A stretch of 64,000 nucleotides of DNA from an uncultured Clostridia bacterium (GCA_934277615.1 CAKQUV010000003.1:73548-137547), one strand, 5' to 3'; positions 38,715 to 47,100 are shown, counted from the first letter of the stretch. Notes: generated from the letters alone by a model not told the origin. Translations and numbers: made by a program.

Positions 38715-41405
38715 TTATGCGGCAAGGCGTATACCTTTTTTCTTTCTCACTGCACGCGCGATGACTTTTACAAGCTCAACAAGCGGAATTACGGTAACCG
38801 CAAGCGCAAGTGCGATGCCGTATTCCATTGCGTCGAGTTTGGCAAGTTCGAAAGCGTTGGCGAGGAAGGGAACTTCCACAACTATTGTGGTGAGAGCAAG
38901 CGATATCGCGCCTGCGCCCCAAAGCCACCAGTTTTGTTTCTTTATGGCAAATATAGAGCCGTGGAGCGAGCGCATATTGAACGCATGGAAGATTTCCGCC
39001 ATAGAGAGTGTGAGGAATGCCATTGACGAGCCTACGTCCGCAGGGGAGTATGCCGCGTTGGCGTGTTGCGGCATTTGCGCTATAACGTCGCGCCCGAGAT
39101 AGAAGGACGCAAGAGTTATTGCGGTGAGGAATATGCCTTGATATGCGATTGCAACGCCCATACCGTTTGCAAAAATGCCGTCTTTGGAATTTCTTGGCGG
39201 ACGACTCATAATGTCCTTTTCAGGAGCCTCCATGCCCAGCGAGAGGGCGGGGAAACAGTCGGTTATAAGGTTTATCCAAAGAAGATGCGCCGGCTTGAAT
39301 ATGGTAAAGCCGAGCAAGGTTGCCATAAATATTGACAGCACTTCCGAGAGGTTGGACGCAAGCAAGAATTGGATGGATTTGCGGATGTTGTCGTAAATGC
39401 GTCTGCCTTCGCCTGCCGCCGCCACGATTGTCGCAAAGTTGTCGTCGGCAAGTATCATATCCGCAACGTTTTTCGTAACGTCCGTGCCCGTGATGCCCAT
39501 GCCCACGCCTATATCTGCGTTCTTGATTGACGGAGCGTCGTTTACGCCGTCGCCCGTCATTGCGGTGATGTAGCCTTTTGCTCTTAGCGCATTGACAATC
39601 CTTGTCTTGTGTTCGGGTTGTACGCGCGCATATACGGAATATTTTTCCACTTCGTTTGCAAAGTCCTCATCGCTGATTTTATCCAGTTCCGCACCCGTAA
39701 TGGCTTGCGACGCGTCCGTGATTATTCCGAGTTGCATAGCGATTGCAACCGCCGTGTCTTTGTGGTCGCCGGTAATCATAATGGGGCGAATGCCTGCCTT
39801 GCGGCACTCTTCGATTGCAGGGAACACTTCGGGACGTACGGGGTCTATCATGCCCACAAGCCCCACAAAGCACATATCTTTTTCCATGCTTTCGGACGTG
39901 TAGTCGTCGGGCTCTTTGTTTAGCGCCTTTTGCGCCACGGCAAGCACGCGGAGCGCCTTGTCTGCCATAGCCTTGTTTTGAGCAAGTATTTCATCGCGTT
40001 TTTGCTCCGTAAGTTCCACAACTTTGCCGTTTTCATAAAAGTGAGTGCAACGCTTGATTATCTCGTCCGGAGCGCCTTTTGTGTATTGCAAAATTGCGCC
40101 GTTTTGGTCGCGATGAACGGTGGTCATCATCTTGCGCATGGAATCGAAAGGAATCTCGCCTATGCGAGGGTAAAGCGCTTTTTGCTCGTTTTTGTCAAGC
40201 TCGAGTTTTGCGGCGTAATTGACAAGCGCGCACTCGGTCGGCTCGCCCGTTGCCTCGCCTTTTTCAACGTCATACTCCGCGTCCGAGCAGAGCGACATTG
40301 CGTTTGCAAGCAATTTTTCGTCGTCGCCGTAATGCTCGACTACGGTCATTTTGTTTTGGGTGAGTGTGCCAGTTTTGTCCGAGCAGATTATTTGAGTGCA
40401 GCCCAAAGTTTCCACTGCGGTGAGTTTGCGGATAATCGCGTTGCGCTTGGACATATTGGTTACGCCGATGGACAAAACTATGGTAACCACCGTCGCAAGA
40501 CCTTCCGGAATTGCCGCAACCGCAAGGGATACCGCAATCATAAACGTGTTGAGAATGGTGTTTGCCGTGTCGTTCATAAGCGTTTTGTCAACCGCCGCGC
40601 GAATGAGGCTGATTGCAAATATCACAACGCAAATGCCGATAACCATATAGGTAAGCACTTTGGAAAGTTGCGAAAGTTTTTGTTGAAGGGGAGTTTTGCC
40701 TTCTTTTGCGGTCTGCAAAGCGTCGGCGATTTTGCCCATTTCCGTGCTCATGCCCGTTCCGACTATAACGGCTTTGCCTCTGCCGTAAACTACGGTGCTG
40801 CCCATAAACACCATATTTTTTCTGTCGCCGAGGGGTACGTCCGCGCCGCCGTTGTCGATTGCGTCAACCGTTTTGATTACCGGTACGCTTTCGCCGGTGA
40901 GGGCGGCTTCTTCCACTTTCATGCTTGCGCACTCGATAATGCGCGCGTCGGCAGGCACTGCGTCGCCCGCTTCCAAAACTATAACGTCGCCGACAACCAA
41001 GTCCTCGCTCTTAACGACGACTATGCGCCCGTCGCGTATGACTTTTGAAGTGGCGGCGGCGATTTTTTGCAGTGCGTCGATTGCCTTTTCCGCCTTGCTC
41101 TCTTGAAGTACGCCCAAAACCGCGTTGATTATGACGACCGCCATAATAATTATCACGTCTGTGGGGAACTCTTTGTTGAGCCCAGACATAACTGCGGATA
41201 TGATTGCCGCAACTATGAGAATGAGCGTCATCGGCTCTATGAATTGCTTGAGAAAGCGCAATATCATAGGCTCTTTTTTGCCTTCTGCAAGCTTGTTCTT
41301 GCCTTGCGATTGCAGTCTTGTTTCTGCCTCTTGGGCGGTTAGTCCGTTTTCGCAGGATTTGACCTCATCAAAAACCTTTTCGACAGGTTGAGAATATGGT
41401 TTCAT
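38715..41405 (-). CDS. P-type cation-transporting ATPase (P2-type, Ca2+/Mn2+ class)
   Basis: An 896-residue membrane ATPase with the complete set of P-type motifs: the N-terminal cation ATPase domain, EEAALTGESVPV in the A domain, CSDKTGTLTQNKM with the phosphorylated Asp near residue 342, KGAPDE in the nucleotide domain, and MTGDGVNDAPSIKNADIGVGMG. About ten transmembrane helices are expected, with AIPEGL in M4 and NLITDCFPALSLG in M6, as in SERCA/PMCA-like Ca2+ and Mn2+ pumps. It probably exports Ca2+ or Mn2+. A Mn2+ riboswitch-like leader precedes it, which favours a manganese role. ATG 41405 follows AAGGAG. Confidence 0.93.
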   Translation of the reverse strand: MKPYSQPVEKVFDEVKSCENGLTAQEAETRLQSQGKNKLAEGKKEPMILRFLKQFIEPMTLILIVAAIISAVMSGLNKEFPTDVIIIMAVVIINAVLGVLQESKAEKAIDALQKIAAATSKVIRDGRIVVVKSEDLVVGDVIVLEAGDAVPADARIIECASMKVEEAALTGESVPVIKTVDAIDNGGADVPLGDRKNMVFMGSTVVYGRGKAVIVGTGMSTEMGKIADALQTAKEGKTPLQQKLSQLSKVLTYMVIGICVVIFAISLIRAAVDKTLMNDTANTILNTFMIAVSLAVAAIPEGLATVVTIVLSIGVTNMSKRNAIIRKLTAVETLGCTQIICSDKTGTLTQNKMTVVEHYGDDEKLLANAMSLCSDAEYDVEKGEATGEPTECALVNYAAKLELDKNEQKALYPRIGEIPFDSMRKMMTTVHRDQNGAILQYTKGAPDEIIKRCTHFYENGKVVELTEQKRDEILAQNKAMADKALRVLAVAQKALNKEPDDYTSESMEKDMCFVGLVGMIDPVRPEVFPAIEECRKAGIRPIMITGDHKDTAVAIAMQLGIITDASQAITGAELDKISDEDFANEVEKYSVYARVQPEHKTRIVNALRAKGYITAMTGDGVNDAPSIKNADIGVGMGITGTDVTKNVADMILADDNFATIVAAAGEGRRIYDNIRKSIQFLLASNLSEVLSIFMATLLGFTIFKPAHLLWINLITDCFPALSLGMEAPEKDIMSRPPRNSKDGIFANGMGVAIAYQGIFLTAITLASFYLGRDVIAQMPQHANAAYSPADVGSSMAFLTLSMAEIFHAFNMRSLHGSIFAIKKQNWWLWGAGAISLALTTIVVEVPFLANAFELAKLDAMEYGIALALAVTVIPLVELVKVIARAVRKKKGIRLAA

Positions 41406-41441
41406 AAATACTCCTTATCTGGTATATATGTCTTTTTCTAT

Positions 41442-41472
41442 TAAAAAAGACTTACCCGAAAACGGATAAGTC
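41442..41472 (-). terminator. Riboswitch-controlled terminator
   Basis: On the minus strand GACTTATCC (41472-41464) pairs with GGGTAAGTC (41457-41449), with one G-U pair, followed by six T. The left arm reuses the 3' strand of the riboswitch P1 stem, so folding of the aptamer prevents termination. Confidence 0.75.
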
Positions 41473-41552
41473 TCATCATTCAAAATAAAACCGGAGCGAG
41501 ATGCTCGTGTTAGCGATTTTATTACACCGAGGGTGCCGATTACTCCCTTATG
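41464..41552 (-). promoter_or_regulatory. yybP-ykoY-type (Mn2+) riboswitch
   Basis: The transcript between promoter and ATPase gene contains the conserved AAGGGAGTAA segment (minus strand, 41549-41540). It ends with GATGAGACTTATC, whose CTTAT closes P1 with ATAAG at 41551-41547. The order of GGGAGUA, stems and a GAGAC-like 3' strand matches the yybP-ykoY class, which binds Mn2+ and often controls cation ATPases and exporters. The terminator that follows shares the P1 3' strand, an ON-switch arrangement. Class assignment is from memory of the motif and should be tested with a covariance model. Confidence 0.65.
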
Positions 41553-41562
41553 TTGTAAGCCG

Positions 41563-41591
41563 ATTGTATCAAATACTTTTGCCTCTGTCAA
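41563..41591 (-). promoter_or_regulatory. Promoter of the riboswitch-ATPase transcript
   Basis: On the minus strand TTGACA (41586-41591) and TACAAT (41563-41568) are 17 bp apart; the start near 41556 is just before the riboswitch. Confidence 0.75.
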
Positions 41592-41597
41592 CGACTT

Positions 41598-42353
41598 TTA
41601 TCGTTGAATTTGCGCGAATTTTGCCGTAAGCTCGAAGCACGGATTGCCCTCGGAAAAACCGATAAGGGTGAGATCGTCGCCTTTTTGAGTGTATTTGAGC
41701 GTAACGGTCTGACCGAGTTTGATTTCCGATTTGTATTCGATTTCGAGCGAGCGAAACTCGTGATCTTTGAGGTATTCCGCGCCGAGCAAGTCCTCTGTTT
41801 CGTCTATGTACTTGCTGTTGTTCATATGCCCGTTGATGTCCACCTGACTGTATGAAACGACAAACGATTTTTCGTTTTCTTGCTCGCCGAGCGCAACGCC
41901 GCATGAAAGACCAATGATAGGCTCGATATCGGGGGCGGGTACTTCCACTCCGTACGTTTCGGGAAACACCATGTGGCGAGATTCCTCGTCCATAAGCAGC
42001 CACACGGCGCTTGCGCGCATAAGCACGTTGCCGTCTTTGTCGCGCATCTCGTAATAGCGAGGGAAGAGCACTCGCATTGTTTTTCCCGCCCAGCTCGTCA
42101 GAGTGATTTCGTCATCGTAAGAGGGGAGCGACTCTATCTCGAGTTTTATCCTCGCAACCACCCACAAGGCGCCTTTATCGAGCGTCTTTGCTCTGCCTGC
42201 GCCTAGTGCTTCTGTGTGAGCAATGGATATCTCCTGTATCATGCGCATAAGGGTGGACGGGCGTAAACTGCGATACATGGTTACGTCGTCGGCAAGAAGC
42301 TTTTTATGCACGGTATATATTAAATCTTGTGTTTTATCCATACGATTTTGCAT
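41598..42353 (-). CDS. Acyl-ACP thioesterase (FatA/FatB family)
   Basis: About 251 residues with the double-hotdog fold of acyl-ACP thioesterases. Features include ADDVTMYRSLRPSTLMRM near the N-terminus, GALWVVARIKLEI, TLTSWAGKTMRVLFPRYYEM and, in the second half, SQVDINGHMNNSKYID with the Asn/His/Glu-type active-site region. It releases free fatty acids from acyl-ACP. The start is uncertain: ATGs at 42353 and 42341 and a TTG at 42386, only 4 nt after the ACP stop, are all possible and none has a clear Shine-Dalgarno sequence. It is the last gene of a ligase-ACP-thioesterase set. Confidence 0.85.
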   Translation of the reverse strand: MQNRMDKTQDLIYTVHKKLLADDVTMYRSLRPSTLMRMIQEISIAHTEALGAGRAKTLDKGALWVVARIKLEIESLPSYDDEITLTSWAGKTMRVLFPRYYEMRDKDGNVLMRASAVWLLMDEESRHMVFPETYGVEVPAPDIEPIIGLSCGVALGEQENEKSFVVSYSQVDINGHMNNSKYIDETEDLLGAEYLKDHEFRSLEIEYKSEIKLGQTVTLKYTQKGDDLTLIGFSEGNPCFELTAKFAQIQR

Positions 42354-42390
42354 TATAAAACGTCGATTGTGCGATTTGGCTTGCAATTGC

Positions 42391-42642
42391 TCATTTGGTT
42401 GCCATGTCGTAAACGGTATCTACCACTTCGCCGACGGTGCGCAGTTTTATCCATACTTTGTCGGGAATCTTTATGCCGTAGTCGCTCTCGAGCGTACATA
42501 CGATATAGATGTAGTTGAGCGATTCGTAACCCTTGGAATTGATAGGAGTTTCACGTGTGATTTCCGCATTTGCGAGGGTGGGAACGTATTGTTTTACAAG
42601 CTTTGTAAGATTGTCTTGAATTTCTTGTTTTGTTACTTGCAT
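42391..42642 (-). CDS. Acyl carrier protein-like protein
   Basis: An 83-residue small acidic-to-neutral protein with ACP length and helix pattern. The phosphopantetheine site appears as GYESLNYIYI, with Ser in place of the DSL of standard ACPs (Glu-Ser-Leu instead of Asp-Ser-Leu), followed by EVVDTVYDM at the C-terminus. It is a specialised carrier rather than the housekeeping AcpP. ATG 42642 follows AAAGGAG. It lies between an acyl-AMP ligase gene and a thioesterase gene, which suggests it carries the acyl group that both handle. Confidence 0.82.
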   Translation of the reverse strand: MQVTKQEIQDNLTKLVKQYVPTLANAEITRETPINSKGYESLNYIYIVCTLESDYGIKIPDKVWIKLRTVGEVVDTVYDMATK

Positions 42643-42665
42643 AATTACTCCTTTATGTCTGCTCT

Positions 42666-44021
42666 TTATTTGAGTGCCCAGCGTTTGATTTTGCCCGTAG
42701 CGGTTTTTTCGAGCGCATGAGGCAATATACATACGTCGGCTATTTGTTGGTCGAACGGTTTGGTTTTGTTGAAAGCGGATACCTTTTCTTGAACGCTGTT
42801 TTTGTCTGTATCGCCGTCTTTGTCGCCGACGAAAAGCGTTACGCAGCCGTCTTTCATGTTGAGTGCGATATCGTCTAAACCCAGCGCTTTTCTAAGGTCG
42901 GTTTCCCATTCTGCAAGGTAGATTTTGGTGCCGTTTTCAAGCACGAGAATATCTTTTTTGCGCCCCGTAATATAAAGGTTGCCGTCCTCGTCGAATTTGC
43001 CGAGGTCGCCCGAGTGAAATACGCCGTTTTGCAGCACAGCGTCCGTTGCCGATTGATTTTTGTAATAACCCTTCATTATGCATTTGGGGCATTCTATAAG
43101 TATTTCGCCGTCGTCCGCAAGCGTGATTTTATCGTCCGGACATACGGACATCGCGAACGGATTTTTTCCGCAACTTATGGCTACGCCGCTGGACGTTTCC
43201 GTAAGTCCGTATCCGAAACGCACTTCTATTCCTTTTGCCTTGACCGCTTGCAAAATCTGCTCGTTTGCAGGACCTGCGCCTACGAGTATCATGCGCAATC
43301 CGTCGTTGAGAGCGTCAAACCCAACCATAAATTTGAGGATTGACGGCACGACGGATATGATTGTCGGATTGAAATATTTTGCGTCGAAGGGGATATAGCG
43401 CATGCCTCTTGTCAAGGATATGCACGCGCCTTGCGAAAGCGGCCAGAGCATTGCGCACACAAAGCCGAACACGTGAGTGAGGGGAAGCACGCAAAGCAGA
43501 TTGTCGTTTTGATTGCAAGGACATTTTTCCTGTCCGTTCCATGCGCTTGCGCATAGAGATTCGGAAGTGAGAACGACCGCTTTGGACGATTCCGTCGTTC
43601 CCGAAGTGAAGAAGAGAATATCGCCCTCGCCGTCCGCTTTTTTGACAGATTGCGGACAGGTTTTTAAAGCGTTTTTATAGGGCGCCGTGATATCGTCCGT
43701 AAGAATTGTTTCCACATCTGTTGCAAGCACGCATTTTTGAAGGGCGGCGGCGTCCGACATAGCGTCGAGGAGCACCGTTTGCTTGCCTGCAATCACGCAC
43801 GCGAACATATCTATAATCCACTTTGCGGACGGAGCCTGAAGTATGCCTATGCAGTTTTCTTTGAGGGCTGCCGCTTCTTGCGCGCGGCGGCATACGCAGT
43901 CGTAAAGCTCGGCATACGTAATATTGCAAAAAGTGCCGTTATTATCGTAGCGCAATGCGACGTTTTCGCCGTATTTTTCTGCACAGTGACTCAAAAGTTG
44001 TTCGAAAGACTCAAATTTCAT
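42666..44021 (-). CDS. AMP-dependent acyl-ACP/acyl-CoA ligase
   Basis: A 451-residue adenylate-forming enzyme. Core motifs are FFTSGTTESSK (A3) near residue 153, GYGLTETSS (A5), HSGDLGKFDEDGNLYITGRKKD (A7-A8) and TATGKIKRWALK with the A10 Lys at the very C-terminus. It is somewhat shorter than typical acyl-CoA ligases. With an ACP gene 23 bp downstream, its acceptor is more likely the carrier protein than CoA. ATG 44021 follows GAGGCGA. It heads the three-gene minus-strand operon and has a strong extended -10 promoter. Confidence 0.87.
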   Translation of the reverse strand: MKFESFEQLLSHCAEKYGENVALRYDNNGTFCNITYAELYDCVCRRAQEAAALKENCIGILQAPSAKWIIDMFACVIAGKQTVLLDAMSDAAALQKCVLATDVETILTDDITAPYKNALKTCPQSVKKADGEGDILFFTSGTTESSKAVVLTSESLCASAWNGQEKCPCNQNDNLLCVLPLTHVFGFVCAMLWPLSQGACISLTRGMRYIPFDAKYFNPTIISVVPSILKFMVGFDALNDGLRMILVGAGPANEQILQAVKAKGIEVRFGYGLTETSSGVAISCGKNPFAMSVCPDDKITLADDGEILIECPKCIMKGYYKNQSATDAVLQNGVFHSGDLGKFDEDGNLYITGRKKDILVLENGTKIYLAEWETDLRKALGLDDIALNMKDGCVTLFVGDKDGDTDKNSVQEKVSAFNKTKPFDQQIADVCILPHALEKTATGKIKRWALK

Positions 44022-44043
44022 ATTCGCCTCGCTTGTCGAGTAT

Positions 44044-44072
44044 ATTATATCACGCCTATGTCGCAATGTGAA
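44044..44072 (-). promoter_or_regulatory. Promoter of the ligase-ACP-thioesterase operon
   Basis: On the minus strand TTCACA (44067-44072), a 17-bp spacer and TATAAT (44044-44049) preceded by TGA make an extended -10 promoter. Confidence 0.75.
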
Positions 44073-44094
44073 TAGCAAATCGACAAATTAATAA

Positions 44095-44112
44095 AAAAAT
44101 ATCGATATTTTT
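44095..44112. promoter_or_regulatory. 18-bp perfect palindrome between divergent promoters
   Basis: AAAAATATC-GATATTTTT lies between the -35 boxes of the leftward acyl operon and the rightward FAD enzyme gene. It is well placed to be a shared operator, though AT-rich symmetry of this kind can occur by chance. Confidence 0.4.
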
Positions 44113-44122
44113 CATTAAAGTA

Positions 44123-44150
44123 TTTACATTAAAGAAAATAGTGGTATAAT
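44123..44150 (+). promoter_or_regulatory. Promoter of the FAD oxidoreductase gene
   Basis: TTTACA (44123-44128), a 16-bp spacer and TATAAT (44145-44150) preceded by TGG (extended -10). Confidence 0.7.
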
Positions 44151-44201
44151 ATGATTAAACAAATTGTAAGTTTATTACTTGCAAAATCTAAGGAGATTAT
44201 T

Positions 44202-45557
44202 ATGGCAAAGAACGAAAAGATTTGTATCATCGGCGCAGGTCCTGCGGGATTGAGCGCGGCAGTACATCTTGAGAAGAATGGTTACACCGATTACGCTATT
44301 CTCGAAAGAGAAGATCACGTCGGCGGCAAATGCCACTCCCCGTATCACGATGGAAAGAGATTTGAGATGGGCGCAATTATGGGTTGCCCGACGTACTATG
44401 CGGTTCACGAGCTTGAATTGTTTGGCGGTGTAGATCACAACGGTCCGAAACTCGAACGTGCGTATCGCAGAAAAAACGGTAAAGAATACGATCCGTTCAA
44501 CCCCAAGAAAAATCCGTTCCTCATTCCTCACCTTTTGAGAGTCAAATCCCAAGTCAAAAAACTCGGCACGCTTCTCGCAACCAAATACAAGGGATATGAA
44601 TACACCGGCCATAAGGGTGTTGCAGAGGGCAAATACGACGGTTACGACCCCGTAACGGGCGAACATGTAGTGGGTGAAAACCCCAACCTCAAAGACCTCT
44701 CGATGAACTTCACAGATTTCTGCAAACTCAACAAAGTTGAACTTGCACAAGAGATTTGGATCGGACCTTACACCGCATTTGGTTACGGTTTCTTCGACGA
44801 GATTCCTGCGGCATACGTCGTCAAATATCTTGACTTTGCAACTGCAATGTACTTTGTCAACAAAGATTTGTGGACGTGGAAAGACGGCACGCAAAGCATT
44901 TACGAAGCAGTAAACGCAAAACTTCAACATCCTGCACGCCTCAACGTCAACATCACCAAAGTAACTCGTGAAAACGGCAAAGTCCAAGTCTATATCGGCG
45001 AAGATATGGAAGAGTATGACAAGATCATAGTTACGGCGCCTCTTCAATATTTGCCCAACTACTTTGACGCGACCGAGCAAGAGAAAGCGCTCTTTGCAAA
45101 GATCGATTACGAGCGCTACGACGTTACCGCAATCACTTGCAAGAAAGGCACGTATTATCCCGATATGTCCGGCTACCTCTTCGACAACATGGTTCCCGAA
45201 AGAATCGGTCATCTCATGGTGTTCTATCACAGATGGAAGAACGAGCCCAACCAAGTCCTCACAACTTACGTCTTGCGTAACCACAAGGGTAAGGAACTCA
45301 AATCTTACGACGAAGCAAAGAAGATGGCTTGGGACGATATGAAACTTTGCGGTATCGATATGGACAAATGCGTCTACGAGAGAAAGTGGTATTATTTCCC
45401 GCACGTCTTTGAAAAAGACTACGCCGACGGTTGGTATGACAAAGTCGAATCTATGCAAGGCAACCTCAACACCTACTATGCAGGTGAAATTATGAGCTTT
45501 GGCGATATGGAAGAGACTGTGCAATACTCCAAAGATTTGGTCGCCCGCTTCTTTTAA
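44202..45557 (+). CDS. FAD-dependent oxidoreductase (amine oxidase/protoporphyrinogen oxidase-like)
   Basis: A 451-residue cytoplasmic flavoprotein. The N-terminal dinucleotide-binding motif GAGPAGLSAAVHLEKNG and the following LEREDHVGGKC are the NAD(P)-binding-like FAD fingerprint of the amine oxidase superfamily. No signal peptide is present. The central region (residues about 100-300) has many aromatic residues, and the C-terminal YYAGEIMSFGDMEETV supplies the second FAD-contact segment. The substrate is unknown; relatives include phytoene desaturase, protoporphyrinogen oxidase and fatty-acid modifying enzymes. Divergence from the acyl-ACP genes hints at a lipid substrate, which is inference. 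ATG 44202 follows AAGGAG. The stop codon lies inside fold-back copy 3. Confidence 0.8.
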   Translation: MAKNEKICIIGAGPAGLSAAVHLEKNGYTDYAILEREDHVGGKCHSPYHDGKRFEMGAIMGCPTYYAVHELELFGGVDHNGPKLERAYRRKNGKEYDPFNPKKNPFLIPHLLRVKSQVKKLGTLLATKYKGYEYTGHKGVAEGKYDGYDPVTGEHVVGENPNLKDLSMNFTDFCKLNKVELAQEIWIGPYTAFGYGFFDEIPAAYVVKYLDFATAMYFVNKDLWTWKDGTQSIYEAVNAKLQHPARLNVNITKVTRENGKVQVYIGEDMEEYDKIIVTAPLQYLPNYFDATEQEKALFAKIDYERYDVTAITCKKGTYYPDMSGYLFDNMVPERIGHLMVFYHRWKNEPNQVLTTYVLRNHKGKELKSYDEAKKMAWDDMKLCGIDMDKCVYERKWYYFPHVFEKDYADGWYDKVESMQGNLNTYYAGEIMSFGDMEETVQYSKDLVARFF

Positions 45558-45680
45558 GGCTGTCAAATAGCGAATAACTACGTCTGAGCCACGCCTCGAC
45601 AACTCATTTACGATTAGTAAATTAGGGTTGCCGAGAGCGTGGCTCTTTCTTGTTCTTCATCTATTTGACAGCCTTAAAAG
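45551..45680. repeat. Fold-back element, copy 3
   Basis: Outer arms 45551-45570 and 45661-45680 are perfectly complementary over 20 bp; the left arm contains the last Phe codon and the TAA of the FAD enzyme gene. The second stem GAGCCACGC pairs with GCGTGGCTC (45586-45594 with 45636-45644), and the apical hairpin has CAAC/GTTG and TTTAC/GTAAA. The internal strands GCGAATAACT and TTGTTCTTCATC are identical to copy 2. Confidence 0.8.
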
Positions 45681-45699
45681 TAAACGCGCGGTGGAGGGG

Positions 45700-46080
45700 A
45701 TACTTATTAACGGAATGTGTCTATTTGGAGCGCACTTATAAACGGTATGTGTAACTTCGAGGACGAAACTCGAACCGCAAGGCGGTGAGCGGATAAGCGC
45801 CGAGCTTGACGATTAGTACAAGTGAGCCAACGAGTGTTGTTCTTTTCGTTGGCGAACGAGAGACATAACGAGGGGACGATACCTATCTATGCGAGTGCCG
45901 TTGTCTCCTCCGCGAGCGACGGATAATGTTGTAAAGAAATGCCCCTATACGAGTGGTCGGGCGCGACGCGTTAAGCGACACATTCGGTGAATGTGTTGTA
46001 GCCAAAGCGAACAAGGCGGATTGCGGTGCGCAAACGCCGAAGTGGACATGCCGGCGTGTCCGGAAAGAGGGGGTATTGTA
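45700..46080. ncRNA. Intergenic structured module, copy B
   Basis: No gene is visible. It shares with 19465-19735 the blocks TTATTAACGG.ATGTG (twice here), CTTCGAG, a hairpin ACCGC-AAG-GCGGT (arms compensated relative to copy A), AGCGCCGAGCTTGACGAT at 45796-45813, GTGTTGTT, TATCTATGCGAGTGCCGT at 45884-45901 and GAGCGACGGA. GCCAACGA/TCGTTGGC (about 45825-45853) forms another stem. The 3' part (45937-46080) adds CACATTC/GAATGTG and GGACATGCC/GGCGTGTCC hairpins not seen in copy A. Confidence 0.4.
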
Positions 46081-46107
46081 TTTAGAGGAGTTACGACGCA
46101 CTTAATT

Positions 46108-46142
46108 AGAAAAACAAAAACGCTCGCGAAGTGCGAGCGTTT
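46108..46142 (-). terminator. Terminator of the HAD hydrolase gene
   Basis: On the minus strand AAACGCTCGC and GCGAGCGTTT arms (46142-46133 with 46127-46118) are followed by a T-rich run. Confidence 0.8.
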
Positions 46143-46189
46143 AATTGAATATTCCATATTCTTAATATCTTATATTATTACCAAAACTT

Positions 46190-47029
46190 TTACTTAATAT
46201 CTGCTTTTTGGGCGTTGCTGAGGCGGATGAGTTGATTGTCAACGGCGAGTTTGTCAATGAGATTGTGCATTGCCTTGTCAAGTTCTTCGCCTTTGCGGTA
46301 GTCTGCCTCGAATATCCAATCCACGCGTTCGTGTTTTAGAAGAGGCTGAACCTTGTCTTTTTGTCCTTGTTGGTAGAGGGCGATTGAGTGTCCGCCCGAG
46401 AGTTTGACAAGTTTCATGCACGGCACGTCCGTAAGCCCGTCGCCGATGTAAATCATATTGTTGAAATACACGCGTCTTTCGTTTTCGGGCTTGGAGGCGT
46501 TGACGTCAACGTTGTTGCTGATGTCCAGAACGCCCTTGTTGATGCGGTATACAAATTGAGTTTTGTTGGTGTAGTTTACCGCCATTTTTGCCCAGACCGC
46601 TTTGCCGTCCTGATACAGAAACTCGCTTGCAAAAATCTTTTTGAAGTGTTTTGCGATGCTGGAGCCGTCAATGATTTCTTTAAGACCGGAGGAAAGCACG
46701 TAATGTTCAACTTCCACTCCTGCTTGTCTGCCGTATTCGTTGATGCGCTCAAACCAATCCTCAACGCCGGGCAGATATTCGATATGTTTGCCGCACTCTG
46801 TCAAATCCTCGCGAGAGAAGGGCTTGCCGATGCGCTCGGATTGTTTTATCATGCAGTACATATACGTAAGCACGCTGTCCATTTGCTGTTCGGACGCGAC
46901 TTCCGCAGTCTTGCCCCAAAACTCGTCGGGTTGCATGCCGAGGCTTGGGATGAACGTGTACTCTTGCATATCGCGCGTGCAGAGAGTCTTGTCAAAGTCG
47001 TACATTATAGCGATAATAGGTTTGTTCAT
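46190..47029 (-). CDS. HAD-superfamily phosphatase
   Basis: A 279-residue cytoplasmic haloacid dehalogenase-fold phosphatase. Motif I is YDFDKTL near residue 10 (nucleophile Asp and acid/base Asp), motif II is VLSSGLKE near 112, and motif IV is YIGDGLTDVPCMKL near 195. A helical cap lies between motifs I and II (about 20-100), as in phosphoserine phosphatase-like and related enzymes. The substrate is not evident. ATG 47029 follows AAAGGTGG. It is monocistronic with its own promoter and terminator. Confidence 0.85.
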   Translation of the reverse strand: MNKPIIAIMYDFDKTLCTRDMQEYTFIPSLGMQPDEFWGKTAEVASEQQMDSVLTYMYCMIKQSERIGKPFSREDLTECGKHIEYLPGVEDWFERINEYGRQAGVEVEHYVLSSGLKEIIDGSSIAKHFKKIFASEFLYQDGKAVWAKMAVNYTNKTQFVYRINKGVLDISNNVDVNASKPENERRVYFNNMIYIGDGLTDVPCMKLVKLSGGHSIALYQQGQKDKVQPLLKHERVDWIFEADYRKGEELDKAMHNLIDKLAVDNQLIRLSNAQKADIK

Positions 47030-47071
47030 AATCCACCTTTTCGATACGAAACGTGTATTTTATCAAGCTAT

Positions 47072-47100
47072 ATTTTAGCAGTTTGCCGCGCCATTGTCAA
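47072..47100 (-). promoter_or_regulatory. Promoter of the HAD hydrolase gene
   Basis: On the minus strand TTGACA (47095-47100), a 17-bp spacer and TAAAAT (47072-47077) preceded by TGC. Confidence 0.75.
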
